Assembly (NCBI GenBank): GCA_963726825.1 | Contig: CAVSDT010000002.1 | Span: forward strand, 682,001 to 746,000 | DNA length: 64,000 nucleotides | Direction: 5' to 3' | DNA from: DATLGB01 sp963726825 | GTDB lineage: Bacteria; Actinomycetota; Thermoleophilia; Solirubrobacterales; Solirubrobacteraceae | In this document: positions 49,759 to 58,770 of the stretch, piece after piece | Position numbering within the stretch: position 1 is the first letter of the stretch | How the letters are laid out: each line of letters starts with the position of its first letter | Made by a program: the position numbers and the translations under genes | The notes under the pieces: generated by a model | Seen by the model: only the letters and a program-made list of their open reading frames with translations | The model's database searches: none | What the model was told of the DNA's origin: nothing

Positions 49759-50705
49759 GCGGATCCGTCCCGGGGCGCGTCGGTGGATCGCGGCGCGACG
49801 GTTGCGACGAGGCGCTCGATGGCGCCCAGGTCGTAGCTGCCGTGGTCGGAGCCGAGCCCGCCGGCGACGATCCCGGCCACGGCGCAGCCGAGCCGGGCGG
49901 CGTCCGCGGGCTCGCGGCCGAGGCCGAGGCCGCGCACGTAGCCGGCGCTGAACGCGTCGCCGCAGCCGGTCGTGTCGACGACCTCGACGTCGGTGGCGGG
50001 CACGGCGGTCGACCCGCCGGCGCCCACGACGAGCGCGCCGTCGCCGCCGCGCGTCACCGCGACGTGGCCGCAGCCGCGGTCCAGCAGCGCCGCGCAGGCG
50101 GCCTCGAGGCTGTCCGCGCCCGTGAGGCCGAGCGCCTGCTCGTCGTTGGGGAGCAGGTGGTCGACCTGTGGCAGGCAGGGGGCGATCCACTCGAGCAGGC
50201 CGGGGTCGCCCGGCGCCAGCAGGTCGGCGGAGGTGGTGGCGCCGTGCTCGCGGGCGTGCGCGAGCGCGCGGCCGGCGATCTCGCCGCCCCAGAACTCCGG
50301 GCCGCCGAGGTGCACGTGATCGGCCGCGGCCAGCAGCTCCCACGGCGGGTCGCCCCAGCCGGCGTTGGCGCCGACGACGTGGAAGGCCGGCCGCTCGCCG
50401 GAGGCCCGGATGGGCAGCACGGAGGCCGAGGTCTGCGCGTCGGCGCGGCGGGCGAGGCCGCCGACGTCGATGCCCTCGCGGCGCAGGAGGTCGAGCAGCA
50501 GGTCGCCCGCGGCGTCGGTGCCGACGGCGCCGGCGCTCGTGACCTCCGCGCCGAGGCGGGCGAGCACGAGGGCGGTGCCGCCGGCGGAACCGGCTGCGGT
50601 CAGGCGGATCTGCTCCACGAGGGTGCCGCCCTGCCCCTCGGGGATCGTCTCGACCGGGCGCACGAGCACGTCGAGGACGTGCACGCCGAGGCAGAGGACC
50701 TTCAT
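49755..50705 (-). CDS. PfkB-family carbohydrate kinase
   Basis: 316 residues. Glycine-rich substrate region 'LTAAGSAGGTALVLARLGAEV' near the N-terminus and the PfkB signature 2 with the catalytic base D-T-T-G-C-G-D-A-F-S-A-G-Y. Likely phosphorylates a sugar or deoxy-sugar. Overlapped on both sides by 4 nt with the aldolase and the hydrolase. An aldolase-kinase pair is the core of deoxypentose and methylthioribose salvage routes as well as fucose-like pathways. Confidence 0.9.
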   Translation of the reverse strand: MKVLCLGVHVLDVLVRPVETIPEGQGGTLVEQIRLTAAGSAGGTALVLARLGAEVTSAGAVGTDAAGDLLLDLLRREGIDVGGLARRADAQTSASVLPIRASGERPAFHVVGANAGWGDPPWELLAAADHVHLGGPEFWGGEIAGRALAHAREHGATTSADLLAPGDPGLLEWIAPCLPQVDHLLPNDEQALGLTGADSLEAACAALLDRGCGHVAVTRGGDGALVVGAGGSTAVPATDVEVVDTTGCGDAFSAGYVRGLGLGREPADAARLGCAVAGIVAGGLGSDHGSYDLGAIERLVATVAPRSTDAPRDGSA

Positions 50706-51361
50706 CGCGGCTGCGTGCGCCCGTACCCGCGGGCGACGACGGTCTCGACGAACTCGCGCTGCGCGTCGGCGTCCAGCGTCCGCGGCGTCCCGAGCGCCAC
50801 GGCGCGGGCGTAGAGGTCGCTCACCCACTCCAGCAGCTCCGTCGCGCGCACCGCGCCGGCGATGTCGGTGCCGATCGCGAGCGTCCCGTGGTTGGCCATC
50901 AACGCGGCGGTGCGGCCGTCGAGGGCCTCGAGCACGCCGCCCGCCAGCTCGGGGGTCCCGAAGGTGGCGTAGGGGGCGACCCGGATCGCGCCGCCGAGCG
51001 CCATCAGCTCGTAGTGGACGACGGGCAGCTCGTCGAGGACGCAGGAGAGCGCGGTGGCGGCGGGCGCGTGGGTGTGCACGACCGCGCCGACGCCGTCGCG
51101 GAGGAAGGCGCCGAGGTGCAGGTCGAGCTCCGAGGTGGGGGCGAGGAAGCCGTCGACGAGCTCGCCGGCGAGGTCCACGAGGGGGATGTCGCTGGGGTCC
51201 AGCGACGCGAGCTCGGCGCCCGTCGGGGTGATGGCGACGTGCTCACCGGTGCGGACGGAGACGTTGCCGGAGGTGCCGCGGACGAGGCCCGCGGCGGCGA
51301 GCCGGTGGCAGGCGCCGGCGACCGCCGCGCGCGCCTGCTTCGGCGTGAGGGAGCCAGACAC
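50702..51361 (-). CDS. Class II aldolase/adducin-family protein (fuculose-phosphate aldolase-like)
   Basis: 219 residues. 'GLVRGTSGNVSVR' phosphate loop, zinc ligands in 'VVHTHAPAATALS' and the later 'MANHGTLAIG', and the base E in 'TSELDLH'. Expected to cleave a ketose-1-phosphate to DHAP and an aldehyde, or act as an epimerase or dehydratase. GTG 51361 is chosen because TAGTGT ends 7 nt upstream; this is the promoter of a minus-strand operon running down to 47049. Confidence 0.9.
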   Translation of the reverse strand: MSGSLTPKQARAAVAGACHRLAAAGLVRGTSGNVSVRTGEHVAITPTGAELASLDPSDIPLVDLAGELVDGFLAPTSELDLHLGAFLRDGVGAVVHTHAPAATALSCVLDELPVVHYELMALGGAIRVAPYATFGTPELAGGVLEALDGRTAALMANHGTLAIGTDIAGAVRATELLEWVSDLYARAVALGTPRTLDADAQREFVETVVARGYGRTQPR

Positions 51362-51368
51362 GGGCCGA

Positions 51369-51374
51369 ACACTA
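51369..51374 (-). promoter_or_regulatory. Leaderless -10 element of the aldolase-kinase operon
   Basis: TAGTGT on the minus strand, 7 nt before GTG 51361. Confidence 0.5.
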
Positions 51375-51482
51375 CGACGCCTGCTGCGACGGCCGCGGCA
51401 GGGATCCGGCGCTCCGCGCGCCAGCGGGCGTCATGCTTCGCTCCTGCCTCGACCCTCCAACCGGGACCGCTTCCACCCGCTC

Positions 51483-52979
51483 ATGACCGACACCCGCACC
51501 ACACGCCGCCGCCTCGTCGCGGGAGCACTCGCCACCGGGGCAGCCGTCGCGCTGCCCGACGACGCGCTGGCCAAGCGGCGCAAGCCGGCCAAGCGGCGGC
51601 GTCGCACGCGCAAGGCCGACGTCGTGATCGTCGGCGCCGGCTTCGCCGGGCTGACCGCGGCACGCGAGCTCACGCGCGCGGGGAAGTCGGTGATCGTCCT
51701 CGAGGCGCGCGACCGGCCCGGCGGGCGCGTGAAGAACATGCCGCTCGGCGGCGGGCGCATCTCCGAGCGCGGCGGCACGTTCGTCGGACCGACGCAGGAT
51801 CGGGTCATCGGCCTCGGCGCCGACTACGGCATCGGCACGTTCAAGACCTTCGACACGGGCAACAACGTCTACCTCCAGGACGGCCAGCGCTCGACGTTCT
51901 CCTCCGCCGGCGTCACCGGCTCGGCGCCGTCGAGCCCCGTGCTGCTGCCGGACCTGGCGATCAACGTCGCCAAGCTCGACGACCTCGCCGCGAAGGTCCC
52001 CGTCGACGCCCCGTGGCAGGCGCCCGACGCCGGCGCCCACGACGCCATGTCGTTTCAGACCTGGCTGGACCAGAACGCGCTGACGCCGCAGTTCAACGCA
52101 CTGGGGCAGACGGCGTGCCGGCCGATCTTCGGGGCCGAGCCGAAGGAGCTGAGCCTCCTCTTCGTGCTCTGGTACATCGCCACGGCGGGCGACGAGCGCC
52201 ACGTCGGCAACTTCGAGCGCAACTTCAACACGGCGGGCGGCGCGCAGGAGTCGCGCTTCGCGGGCGGCTCCTACGCCGTCATCCGCAAGCTCGCGGAGGA
52301 GATCGGCAAGCGGATCGTCTACAAGGCGCCCGTGCGGATCATCCGTCAGAACGCGAGCGGCGTGACGGTGATCTCGGACCGCGTGACGGTCAAGGCCAAG
52401 CGCGTGATCGTCGCCGTCCCGCCGGTGCTCGCCGCGCGGATCGACTTCCGTCCCAACCTCCCGCCGGACCACGACGCCCTGCTGCAGCGCATCCCGCAGG
52501 GCCGGCTGCTGAAGGTCGCCGCCGTCTACGACCGGCCGTTCTGGCGCGACAAGGGGCTGACGGGCCAGGCGCTGTCGACGGACACGCACATCAACGCGAC
52601 CTTCGACGACTCGCCCGAGGACGGCTCGCTCGGGGTCGTGTTCGGCTTCATCGGCGGCGACAAGGCGCGCAGCTTCGCCCGGCTCACCCCCGCGGAGCGG
52701 CGGTCGACGGCGCTCGGTGAGCTCTCCACGTTCTTCGGCGGCGAGGCGCAGGGGGCGTCGCGCTACTTCGAGACGAACTGGACGCAGGAGACCTGGACGC
52801 GCGGCTGCCCCGTGGGCGTCTACGGCCCGGGGACGATGACCACCTACGGCGACCAGATCCGGCGCGTGGAGGGCCGCATCCACTTCGCGGGCACGGAGAC
52901 CTCGACCTACTGGAACGGCTACATGGAGGGCGCCGTGCGCTCCGGCATCCGCGCGGCCGCCGAGGTCGTGGGCGCGTGA
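51483..52979 (+). CDS. TAT-exported flavin monoamine oxidase family protein
   Basis: 498 residues. A twin-arginine-like start (TTRRRLVAGALATGAAVA, cleavage near ALA30), a basic linker, then the FAD motif G51-A-G-F-A-G and the amine-oxidase block 'VLEARDRPGGRVKN', and C-terminal 'GRIHFAGTETSTYWNGYMEGAVRSG' contacting the flavin. Oxidises an amine outside the membrane, releasing aldehyde, ammonia and peroxide. Its stop overlaps the beta-propeller gene (GTGA). The 121-bp divergent gap upstream has no clear promoter box on this strand. Confidence 0.9.
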   Translation: MTDTRTTRRRLVAGALATGAAVALPDDALAKRRKPAKRRRRTRKADVVIVGAGFAGLTAARELTRAGKSVIVLEARDRPGGRVKNMPLGGGRISERGGTFVGPTQDRVIGLGADYGIGTFKTFDTGNNVYLQDGQRSTFSSAGVTGSAPSSPVLLPDLAINVAKLDDLAAKVPVDAPWQAPDAGAHDAMSFQTWLDQNALTPQFNALGQTACRPIFGAEPKELSLLFVLWYIATAGDERHVGNFERNFNTAGGAQESRFAGGSYAVIRKLAEEIGKRIVYKAPVRIIRQNASGVTVISDRVTVKAKRVIVAVPPVLAARIDFRPNLPPDHDALLQRIPQGRLLKVAAVYDRPFWRDKGLTGQALSTDTHINATFDDSPEDGSLGVVFGFIGGDKARSFARLTPAERRSTALGELSTFFGGEAQGASRYFETNWTQETWTRGCPVGVYGPGTMTTYGDQIRRVEGRIHFAGTETSTYWNGYMEGAVRSGIRAAAEVVGA

Positions 52980-54057
52980 GGCGCGCCGCCGCCGCGCTGG
53001 CGGCCGTCTGCGCGCTCGCCGCCGCCGCGCCCGCCGCCGCCCAGGCGCGCGAGCGCTTCGACACGCGGGTGTTCGCGCTCGTGGGGCACCCCGGCTACCC
53101 GGCGATGGCCTACGTCGCCCCCAACGGCCGGGTCTACGAGGGCACCTACACCAACTCGGCGGCCAAGACCGCGCCGTCGCGGGTGTTCGAGTACTCGGGG
53201 GAGGGGCAACTGCTGCGCTCCTGGACCGTGCGCGGGCAGGAGCTCGGCGGCGAACAGGGCGTGCAGGTCGCCACGATGGGCGCCTCGGGCAGGCTGTACC
53301 TGCTCGACAAGCACCCGGCGCGCGTGATCCGGCTGGACCGCCGGACCGGTGAGCAGCGCACGTACGCGACGTTCCCCGCCGGCGTCGTCCCCAACTACGC
53401 GACCTGGGTGCCCGGCGGCGCCCTGCTCGTGACGGACTACGAGGGCGGCAAGGTCTGGCGCGTCCCGCCGGGAGGCGGTGCCGCGACGGTCTGGCTCGAC
53501 GCTCCGGGTCTGCGGGGCGGCCCGTTCGGGACGACGCAGATCACGCTGCTCGCCGACAGGGCCACCGTCCTCGTCGGCCAGCAGAGCACGGCCGGCCTCC
53601 AAGCGGGCAACCCCGCGACGGGTCGCGTCTTCCAGCAGGCGATCGGCGCCGACGGCCGGCCGGCCGGCCCGTTGCAGACCGTCTGGGAGAGCCCGCCCCT
53701 GTGCGGTCCCGACGGCTTCGCGGTCGCGGCCTCCGGGACGCTCTACATCGCCTGCCTGGTGACCAACCAGCTGCAGGTCGTGGGAGCCGACGGCACGACG
53801 CGCGAGGCGTTCCCGGCCGCCCCGTTGACGGGGGCCAACGGCTCGCCGGTCCCGTTCGACTCACCCTCGAGCGTGCGCTTCCTCGGCACGCGCCTGATCG
53901 TCGCCCAGCAGTCCTTCGTGGCGGGCGACCCGGCCCACCAGGCGATCCTGGACGTGGAGGCCGGCGAGCGGGGCCTGGCGGAGTACATCGCCCCGGCCAA
54001 GCGCAAGCCGCAGACAAGCACAAGCGCAAGCGCCGACGCCCGCCCCGGACCCCCTAG
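52976..54057 (+). CDS. Secreted SMP-30-like beta-propeller protein, frameshifted at the tail
   Basis: About 360 residues: signal peptide (MRRAAAALAAVCALAAAAPA, then AAQA), then six repeats of the form 'G-x-[LV]-Y-[LIV]' ('GRLYLLDKHP', 'GALLVTDYEGGKVWRVPPGG', 'GTLYIACLVTNQL'). Near 54013 the frame drops into Ser/Ala/Gly-rich sequence running antisense to the P450. Shifting by one base (one missing base) gives a basic tail KHKRKRRRPPRTP and a TAG at 54055 that shares CTAG with the P450 stop. This supports an indel at 54011-54018. Coupled to the amine oxidase by GTGA; function unknown, perhaps lactonase-like or structural. Confidence 0.8.
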
Positions 54058-55472
54058 CGGCGCGAGACCCGGACCGGGAGGCCGGCCGCCTTGGGGCCGA
54101 GGGTCGGCGTCTGCCGGATCTCGAGCTCGAAGTCCGCCGGGACCTCGAGCCGCCACTCGCGCAGCAGCCGGGCCGCGACGGTGCGGATCTCGAGCTGGCC
54201 GAAGCGCATGCCCAGGCAGATGCGCGACCCGCCGCCGAACGGGACGTACGCGCCGCGCGGCAGGGCCGCCTTGGCCTCCGGCGTCATCCGCTCGGGGCGG
54301 AACGCGTGCGGGTCGGTGAAGACGTGGGGCAGTCGGTGCGAGACGTAGCTCGAGTAGTTGACCGCCATCCCCGCGGGGATCGTGAAGCCGCCGAACTCGA
54401 CGTCGCGGACCGCGCGACGCGGGCCGATCCAGGCGGGCGGGTACAGGCGCAGCGTCTCGTCGAGCGCCTGCTCGAGCGCGGGCCGCGTCCCCCGTTGCAG
54501 CTGCTCGGCGGTCGGCGGGCCTAGCGCGTCCTCGGCGGCCTCGAGGGCCGCGCGCGCCGCCGGGTTGCGCGACAGCTCGTGGAAGAGGAAGGCGATCGTG
54601 GCGGTGGTGGTGTCGTGACCGGCGAACAGCAGCGTCATCACCTGGTCGCGGACCTGGTCGTCGGGGAGCGTGCCGCCGTCCTCGTCGGTGGCGTCCAGGA
54701 GCAGGGAGAGGACGTCCTCGCCCCGCTCGCCGGTTCTGCGGCGACGGGAGATCTCGCTGAAGATCAGGGCGTCGAGGCGCCCGCGCGCCGACCGCATCCG
54801 CGCCCACGGCGTCCTCGGCCCGCGCAGCGCCTGCACGGCGAAGTCGCGCCCGTAGAAGCCGAGGGCCTGCTCGAAGTCGCGCGCCGCGTCGAGGTCGGCC
54901 CGGTCGCGGTCGGGATCGAGGCCGAACAGCGCCCGCATGGCGATCCGCAGCGCCAGACGGCGCGTCCAGCCGTACAGGTCCAGGCGCTGGCCGTCGCGCA
55001 GGTCACCCACCGCGGCCTCGGTCTCGGCGTCGATCGTCGCGGCCGTCGCGGCGATCTGCTCGCGGTGGAAGGCCGGCAGCATGATCCGGCGGGCACGCTT
55101 GTGCAGCGGCCCGTCGATCGTCAGCAGGCCGTCGCCGAGCAGCGGGATCAGCTGGCCGAACCCGCCGTCGCGCCAGCGGTAGTCCGCGGCGTGGGAGACG
55201 AGCACGTGGTGGTTGGCCTCCGGTCCCAGCACGAACACGTTGCGGCTCGCCAGGACGCGGAGGGAGAAGACCGGCCCGAGGCGCTCGTGGAGACCGAGCA
55301 GCAGCGTCAGCGGATCCGTGGCGATCGCCTGCGTCCGGCGGGCGCTGAGGCTCGTCGCCCCCGGCGGGATGCGCTTGGACCGGGCCGCTCCCTCGGCGCG
55401 CAGGTCCTTGAGCGCCAGCCGGAGCGGGTTGCTCGAGACCGGGTCCGGCGAGAAGGTTGACACCGGCGTCAT
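54054..55472 (-). CDS. Cytochrome P450
   Basis: 472 residues, soluble. I-helix 'FAGHDTTT', K-helix E-T-L-R, PERF-like 'FRPERM', and heme loop F-G-G-G-S-R-I-C-L-G with ligand C419. The general layout is of the CYP110/CYP138-like fatty-acid or terpene hydroxylase group. No ferredoxin gene is adjacent; the flavoprotein at 15848 could be part of an electron chain, but that is only a possibility. It shares CTAG with the propeller stop. Confidence 0.93.
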   Translation of the reverse strand: MTPVSTFSPDPVSSNPLRLALKDLRAEGAARSKRIPPGATSLSARRTQAIATDPLTLLLGLHERLGPVFSLRVLASRNVFVLGPEANHHVLVSHAADYRWRDGGFGQLIPLLGDGLLTIDGPLHKRARRIMLPAFHREQIAATAATIDAETEAAVGDLRDGQRLDLYGWTRRLALRIAMRALFGLDPDRDRADLDAARDFEQALGFYGRDFAVQALRGPRTPWARMRSARGRLDALIFSEISRRRRTGERGEDVLSLLLDATDEDGGTLPDDQVRDQVMTLLFAGHDTTTATIAFLFHELSRNPAARAALEAAEDALGPPTAEQLQRGTRPALEQALDETLRLYPPAWIGPRRAVRDVEFGGFTIPAGMAVNYSSYVSHRLPHVFTDPHAFRPERMTPEAKAALPRGAYVPFGGGSRICLGMRFGQLEIRTVAARLLREWRLEVPADFELEIRQTPTLGPKAAGLPVRVSRR

Positions 55473-55496
55473 CTTCGCAGAACGGCTGACGCGGTG

Positions 55497-56471
55497 TCAG
55501 ACCTCGAGGACGACCTTGCCCGTCGCGCCGCGACCGTCGATGAGCTCGAGCGCGTCTGCGGCCTGCTCGAGCCCGAAGCGCGCACCGACGATCGGGCGCA
55601 CGTCACCCGCAGCGATCAGGCCGTCGATGCCCCGCGCGATGTCCGCGGTCGCCGCCGGGATCGAGATGACCCACTCGCCCCAGGCGGCGCCGACCACCTC
55701 CGTGTTGGCCAACAGGAGGCGGTTGACCTTGACCTCCGGGATCGAGCCGCCGGTGAAGCCGACGACGACGAGCCGGCCGCCGCGGCGCAAGGAGCGCAGC
55801 GAGTCGGTGAAGCGGTCGCCGCCGACGGGGTCGATCACGACGTCGACGCCGCCGGACTCCTTGACCTCGTCCTTCCACGGCCCGTCGGAGCGCACGACGA
55901 GGTCGGCGCCGCACGCCTCGGCGACCTGCGCCTTCGCGTCGGAGGAGACGACGGCGACCGTCTCGCAGCCCAGGCCCTTGGCGACCTGGAGGGCGGCGGT
56001 GCCGATGCCGCCGGCCGCGCCGTGCACGAGCACCCGCTCGCCGGCCTGCACCCGGCCGCGCATCACGAGCGAGAACCAGACCGTGTGGTAGTTGAAGATC
56101 AGGCTCGCGCCCTGCGCGTCGTCGAGGGCGTCGCTGAGCTTGACGACCATGTGGGCCGGCGCCACGGCGAGCTCGGCGAAGCCGCCGAGGTAGGTGCAGG
56201 CGGCGACGCGGTCGCCGGGGGCGAACCCGCTGCCGGCGGACGCCTCGCGCACGATGCCGCTGACCTCGGCCCCGGGGACGAACGGCAGCGGCGGCTTCAT
56301 CTGGTACTCGCCCCGCGTCTGGAGCACGTCCGGGAACGCGACGCCGGCCGCGGCGACCTCGATCACGACCCCCTCGCCCGGGGTCATGAAGTGCTCCGCG
56401 GGCGGGTCGGGGAGCTCGGTCAGCTCCAGCCCGCGGGGGCCGGTCAGCTCGGAGATCTGCATGGCGCGCAT
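55497..56471 (-). CDS. NADPH:quinone oxidoreductase-like (zinc-free MDR family)
   Basis: 324 residues. GroES-like N-domain with 'VAAAGVAFPDVLQTRGEYQMKPPLPFVPGAEVSGIV', and cofactor motif 'VLVHGAAGGIGTAALQVAKGLG'. It lacks the Cys/His catalytic-zinc set, as in QOR and enoyl reductases. It reduces quinones or activated double bonds with NADPH. ATG 56471 is used; an in-frame ATG at 56462 is three codons on. Lies between the P450 and PucR genes on the same strand, possibly one transcript with the P450. Confidence 0.9.
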   Translation of the reverse strand: MRAMQISELTGPRGLELTELPDPPAEHFMTPGEGVVIEVAAAGVAFPDVLQTRGEYQMKPPLPFVPGAEVSGIVREASAGSGFAPGDRVAACTYLGGFAELAVAPAHMVVKLSDALDDAQGASLIFNYHTVWFSLVMRGRVQAGERVLVHGAAGGIGTAALQVAKGLGCETVAVVSSDAKAQVAEACGADLVVRSDGPWKDEVKESGGVDVVIDPVGGDRFTDSLRSLRRGGRLVVVGFTGGSIPEVKVNRLLLANTEVVGAAWGEWVISIPAATADIARGIDGLIAAGDVRPIVGARFGLEQAADALELIDGRGATGKVVLEV

Positions 56472-56495
56472 GCCGTCACCCTGCCACGCGGACGG

Positions 56496-57734
56496 TCAGG
56501 CGCGCAGCGCGAGGCTCAGGGCGAGCCGGCCCTCGGGGTCGTCCAGCGCGTCGCCGAGCTGCTCGCGCAGCTGCCCGAGCCGGTAGCGGACGGTCTGGGG
56601 ATGCACGCCCAGCGCGGCGGCGGTCGGCTCGATCCGGCCCTGCGCGTCCAGCCACGCCCGGAGCGTCTCGCGCAGCTTGGCGGCGGCGCCGGGCGTGAGG
56701 GCGTCGAGGGGGGAGAGGGCCGCGGCGGCGAGCTCCGCCGTCAGCCGCGGGTCCGTGTGCAGGACGAGGGAGGGGAGGTGGTCGGCGGCGGCGACGAGGT
56801 CGCCGGGCAGGCGCCCCTCCGCCTGCAGGCGCCGGGCCAGCCGCGCGCGCTGCGCGCTGACGGCCGCCCCGGCGGGGGGGACCGTCGGCCCGAGCGCCGC
56901 CGAGGCGTCGCCGAGCGCGCGCCCGAGCTGCGCCCGTCGGCCCGGGGCGTCGGGGTCGGGGACGAGCGCGAGCAGGGCCCGGCCGGCCGGTGCGGCATCG
57001 GTGGGCGGGAAGGGTGCGTCCGCCGACACGTTCGCGCCCCCCGCCGGCGCGGGCGCCCCCGCGGCACCCGCGCGGGCGCCGGCGCCGTCCTCCGTCGCGA
57101 GCACGCCGACGCCGAGGCGGACGGCGAGGGCGTCTGGGTCGTCGCCGTCCAGCGCGAGCGCGGCGAGCCGCGCCGGCCACGGCCAGGCGGCGCTCTCGGC
57201 CGCGGCGCGCAGCACGCGCTCGTCCGCCGGCGGGTCGGCGAGCAGCAGCGCCACGAGCCGCCGGCGCTCGAGCGCGCGTCCACCCGCCGCAGCGGACTGG
57301 GCCGCGGCGTAGCCCTCGGTGGACTCGGCGGAGAGCCCGTCGATGTAGGCGAACATCGCCTCGCCGACCTCGTAGAGGATCTCCGGGTCCACGCCGGCCG
57401 CGCGCCCGACGTCGACGATCCGCCGCCACGACAGCCGCGCGCCGACCCGGTAGGCGCTCAGGAGCGCGTCCAGCGATCGGCCCTCGCGGAACTCGCCGCG
57501 CCCGAGCTCGACGTAGACCGCGCGGTTGGGGGCGCGCGGCTCGGCCCCGGCGAACTCGGCCATGAAGCGGCCGAGGGCGAGCTCGACGCCGAGGCGCACG
57601 TTGGCCCCGAACGCGCCCGTCAGCGGCCGCGCGTACTCGGCGACCTCGGCGCCGATCGCGGCGATCACGTCCTCTGCGAGCCGGCCGAGGGCAGGCTGCA
57701 TCGCCTCCGCGAGGGCTTCTCGGTCCGCGTCCAT
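56496..57734 (-). CDS. PucR/CdaR-family transcriptional regulator
   Basis: 412 residues. The C-terminal PucR helix-turn-helix reads 'LRETLRAWLDAQGRIEPTAAALGVHPQTVRYRLGQLREQLG', the family hallmark. The N-terminal ~160 residues are helical (RsbRD-like 'EALAEAMQPALGRLAEDVIAAI...YVELGRGEFREGRSLDALLSAYRVGARLSWRRI'). The central part has a Gly/Ala/Pro-rich low-complexity insert (about 225-255). Divergent from the desaturase gene, its most likely target along with the downstream oxidoreductase and P450. TAGCTT lies 7 nt before the ATG. Confidence 0.9.
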   Translation of the reverse strand: MDADREALAEAMQPALGRLAEDVIAAIGAEVAEYARPLTGAFGANVRLGVELALGRFMAEFAGAEPRAPNRAVYVELGRGEFREGRSLDALLSAYRVGARLSWRRIVDVGRAAGVDPEILYEVGEAMFAYIDGLSAESTEGYAAAQSAAAGGRALERRRLVALLLADPPADERVLRAAAESAAWPWPARLAALALDGDDPDALAVRLGVGVLATEDGAGARAGAAGAPAPAGGANVSADAPFPPTDAAPAGRALLALVPDPDAPGRRAQLGRALGDASAALGPTVPPAGAAVSAQRARLARRLQAEGRLPGDLVAAADHLPSLVLHTDPRLTAELAAAALSPLDALTPGAAAKLRETLRAWLDAQGRIEPTAAALGVHPQTVRYRLGQLREQLGDALDDPEGRLALSLALRA

Positions 57735-57741
57735 TGTGACA

Positions 57742-57747
57742 AAGCTA
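57742..57747 (-). promoter_or_regulatory. Leaderless -10 element of the PucR regulator
   Basis: TAGCTT on the minus strand, 7 nt before ATG 57734. The flanking TGTGAC/TTTGT sequence is AT-richer than its surroundings and could hold a regulator site between this gene and the desaturase. Confidence 0.5.
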
Positions 57748-57816
57748 CAAAGAACGCGCCCGGCAGGCCAGCTCATCCGACAAGACGACGCTCGTTTCGT
57801 GCTCCAACCTGCAGGT

Positions 57817-58719
57817 ATGACGCGCGCTGAACGCATTGCGAACCTGATCGGGGTGATCGTCCCGCTGCTCGGCGTGGGCGCCGCCATGGCCTTCCTGTGG
57901 AACTCGTGGTTCGACTGGACCGACGTGGCGATCCTGCTGGTCTTCTACGCGATCGCCGGCTTCGGGGTCACGATCGGCTACCACCGCATGCTCACCCACC
58001 GCGCCTTCCAGACGAAGAAGCCGGTCGAGTACGCGTTCGCGATCGCCGGCTCGATGTCGCTGCAGGGCTCCGTCCTGGACTGGGTCGCCGACCACCGCAA
58101 GCACCACGCCCACACCGACCAGGAGGGCGACCCGCACTCCCCGCACGTCGGCGGCGGCCACGGCGTCCGCGGCCTCTTCCACGCGCACATGGGCTGGCTG
58201 TTCGAGACCCACGGCCAGGCCGACTGGAAGAAGTACGCCCGCGACCTCTACGAGGACGACGGCATGCGCCGCATCAACCGCGCGTTCCAGCTCATCGCGC
58301 TGTACTCGCTGCTCGCGCCCGCGCTCGTCGGCTTCGTCGCCCACGGCTTCACCCTCGAGGGCGCGCTGCGCGGCCTCGTCTGGGGCGGCCTCGTGCGGGT
58401 CTTCCTCCTCCACCACGTCACGTGGTCGATCAACTCGATCTGCCACTTCTTCGGCAAGCGCCGCTTCGAGGTCGAGGACCACTCCACCAACGTCGCCTGG
58501 CTCGCCATCTTCTCGCTCGGCGAGGCCTGGCACCACAACCACCACGCGTTCCCGCGCTCGGCCGCGCACGGGCTGAAGTGGTACGAGCTCGACATCTCCG
58601 ACCTCGTCATCCGCGGCATGGAGCGGACGGGCCTCGCGTGGAACGTCATCCGCATCACCCCCGAGCGGCAGGAGCAGAAGCTCGCCAAGCCGCCCGAGCG
58701 GGAGAAGGTCGCCGCCTAG
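57817..58719 (+). CDS. Acyl-CoA/acyl-lipid delta-9-type fatty-acid desaturase
   Basis: 300 residues with four membrane helices and the three diiron histidine boxes: H56-R-M-L-T-H61, H93-R-K-H-H97 and H239-H-N-H-H243. This is the arrangement of membrane stearoyl-CoA-type desaturases that introduce a cis double bond using O2. A shorter N-terminus than the mammalian enzyme and no fused cytochrome b5, as usual in bacteria. Divergent from the PucR regulator. The ATG at 57817 has a weak AGGT upstream. Confidence 0.93.
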   Translation: MTRAERIANLIGVIVPLLGVGAAMAFLWNSWFDWTDVAILLVFYAIAGFGVTIGYHRMLTHRAFQTKKPVEYAFAIAGSMSLQGSVLDWVADHRKHHAHTDQEGDPHSPHVGGGHGVRGLFHAHMGWLFETHGQADWKKYARDLYEDDGMRRINRAFQLIALYSLLAPALVGFVAHGFTLEGALRGLVWGGLVRVFLLHHVTWSINSICHFFGKRRFEVEDHSTNVAWLAIFSLGEAWHHNHHAFPRSAAHGLKWYELDISDLVIRGMERTGLAWNVIRITPERQEQKLAKPPEREKVAA

Positions 58720-58770
58720 TCCGCGGTTGCGGTTCGGGTCCGCCGACCGCGACGCGGGGGCTTCGGCGTC

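Noticed and set aside
55486..55500. CTGAC-N5-GTCAG palindrome before the P450 start
   Set aside because: A 5-bp half-site with one occurrence overlapping the oxidoreductase stop is too weak to call an operator.
57490..57816. Extended N-terminus for the desaturase starting at 57526
   Set aside because: That stretch is antisense to the PucR gene and Arg/Ala/Pro-rich. The ATG at 57817 begins a normal desaturase N-terminus.
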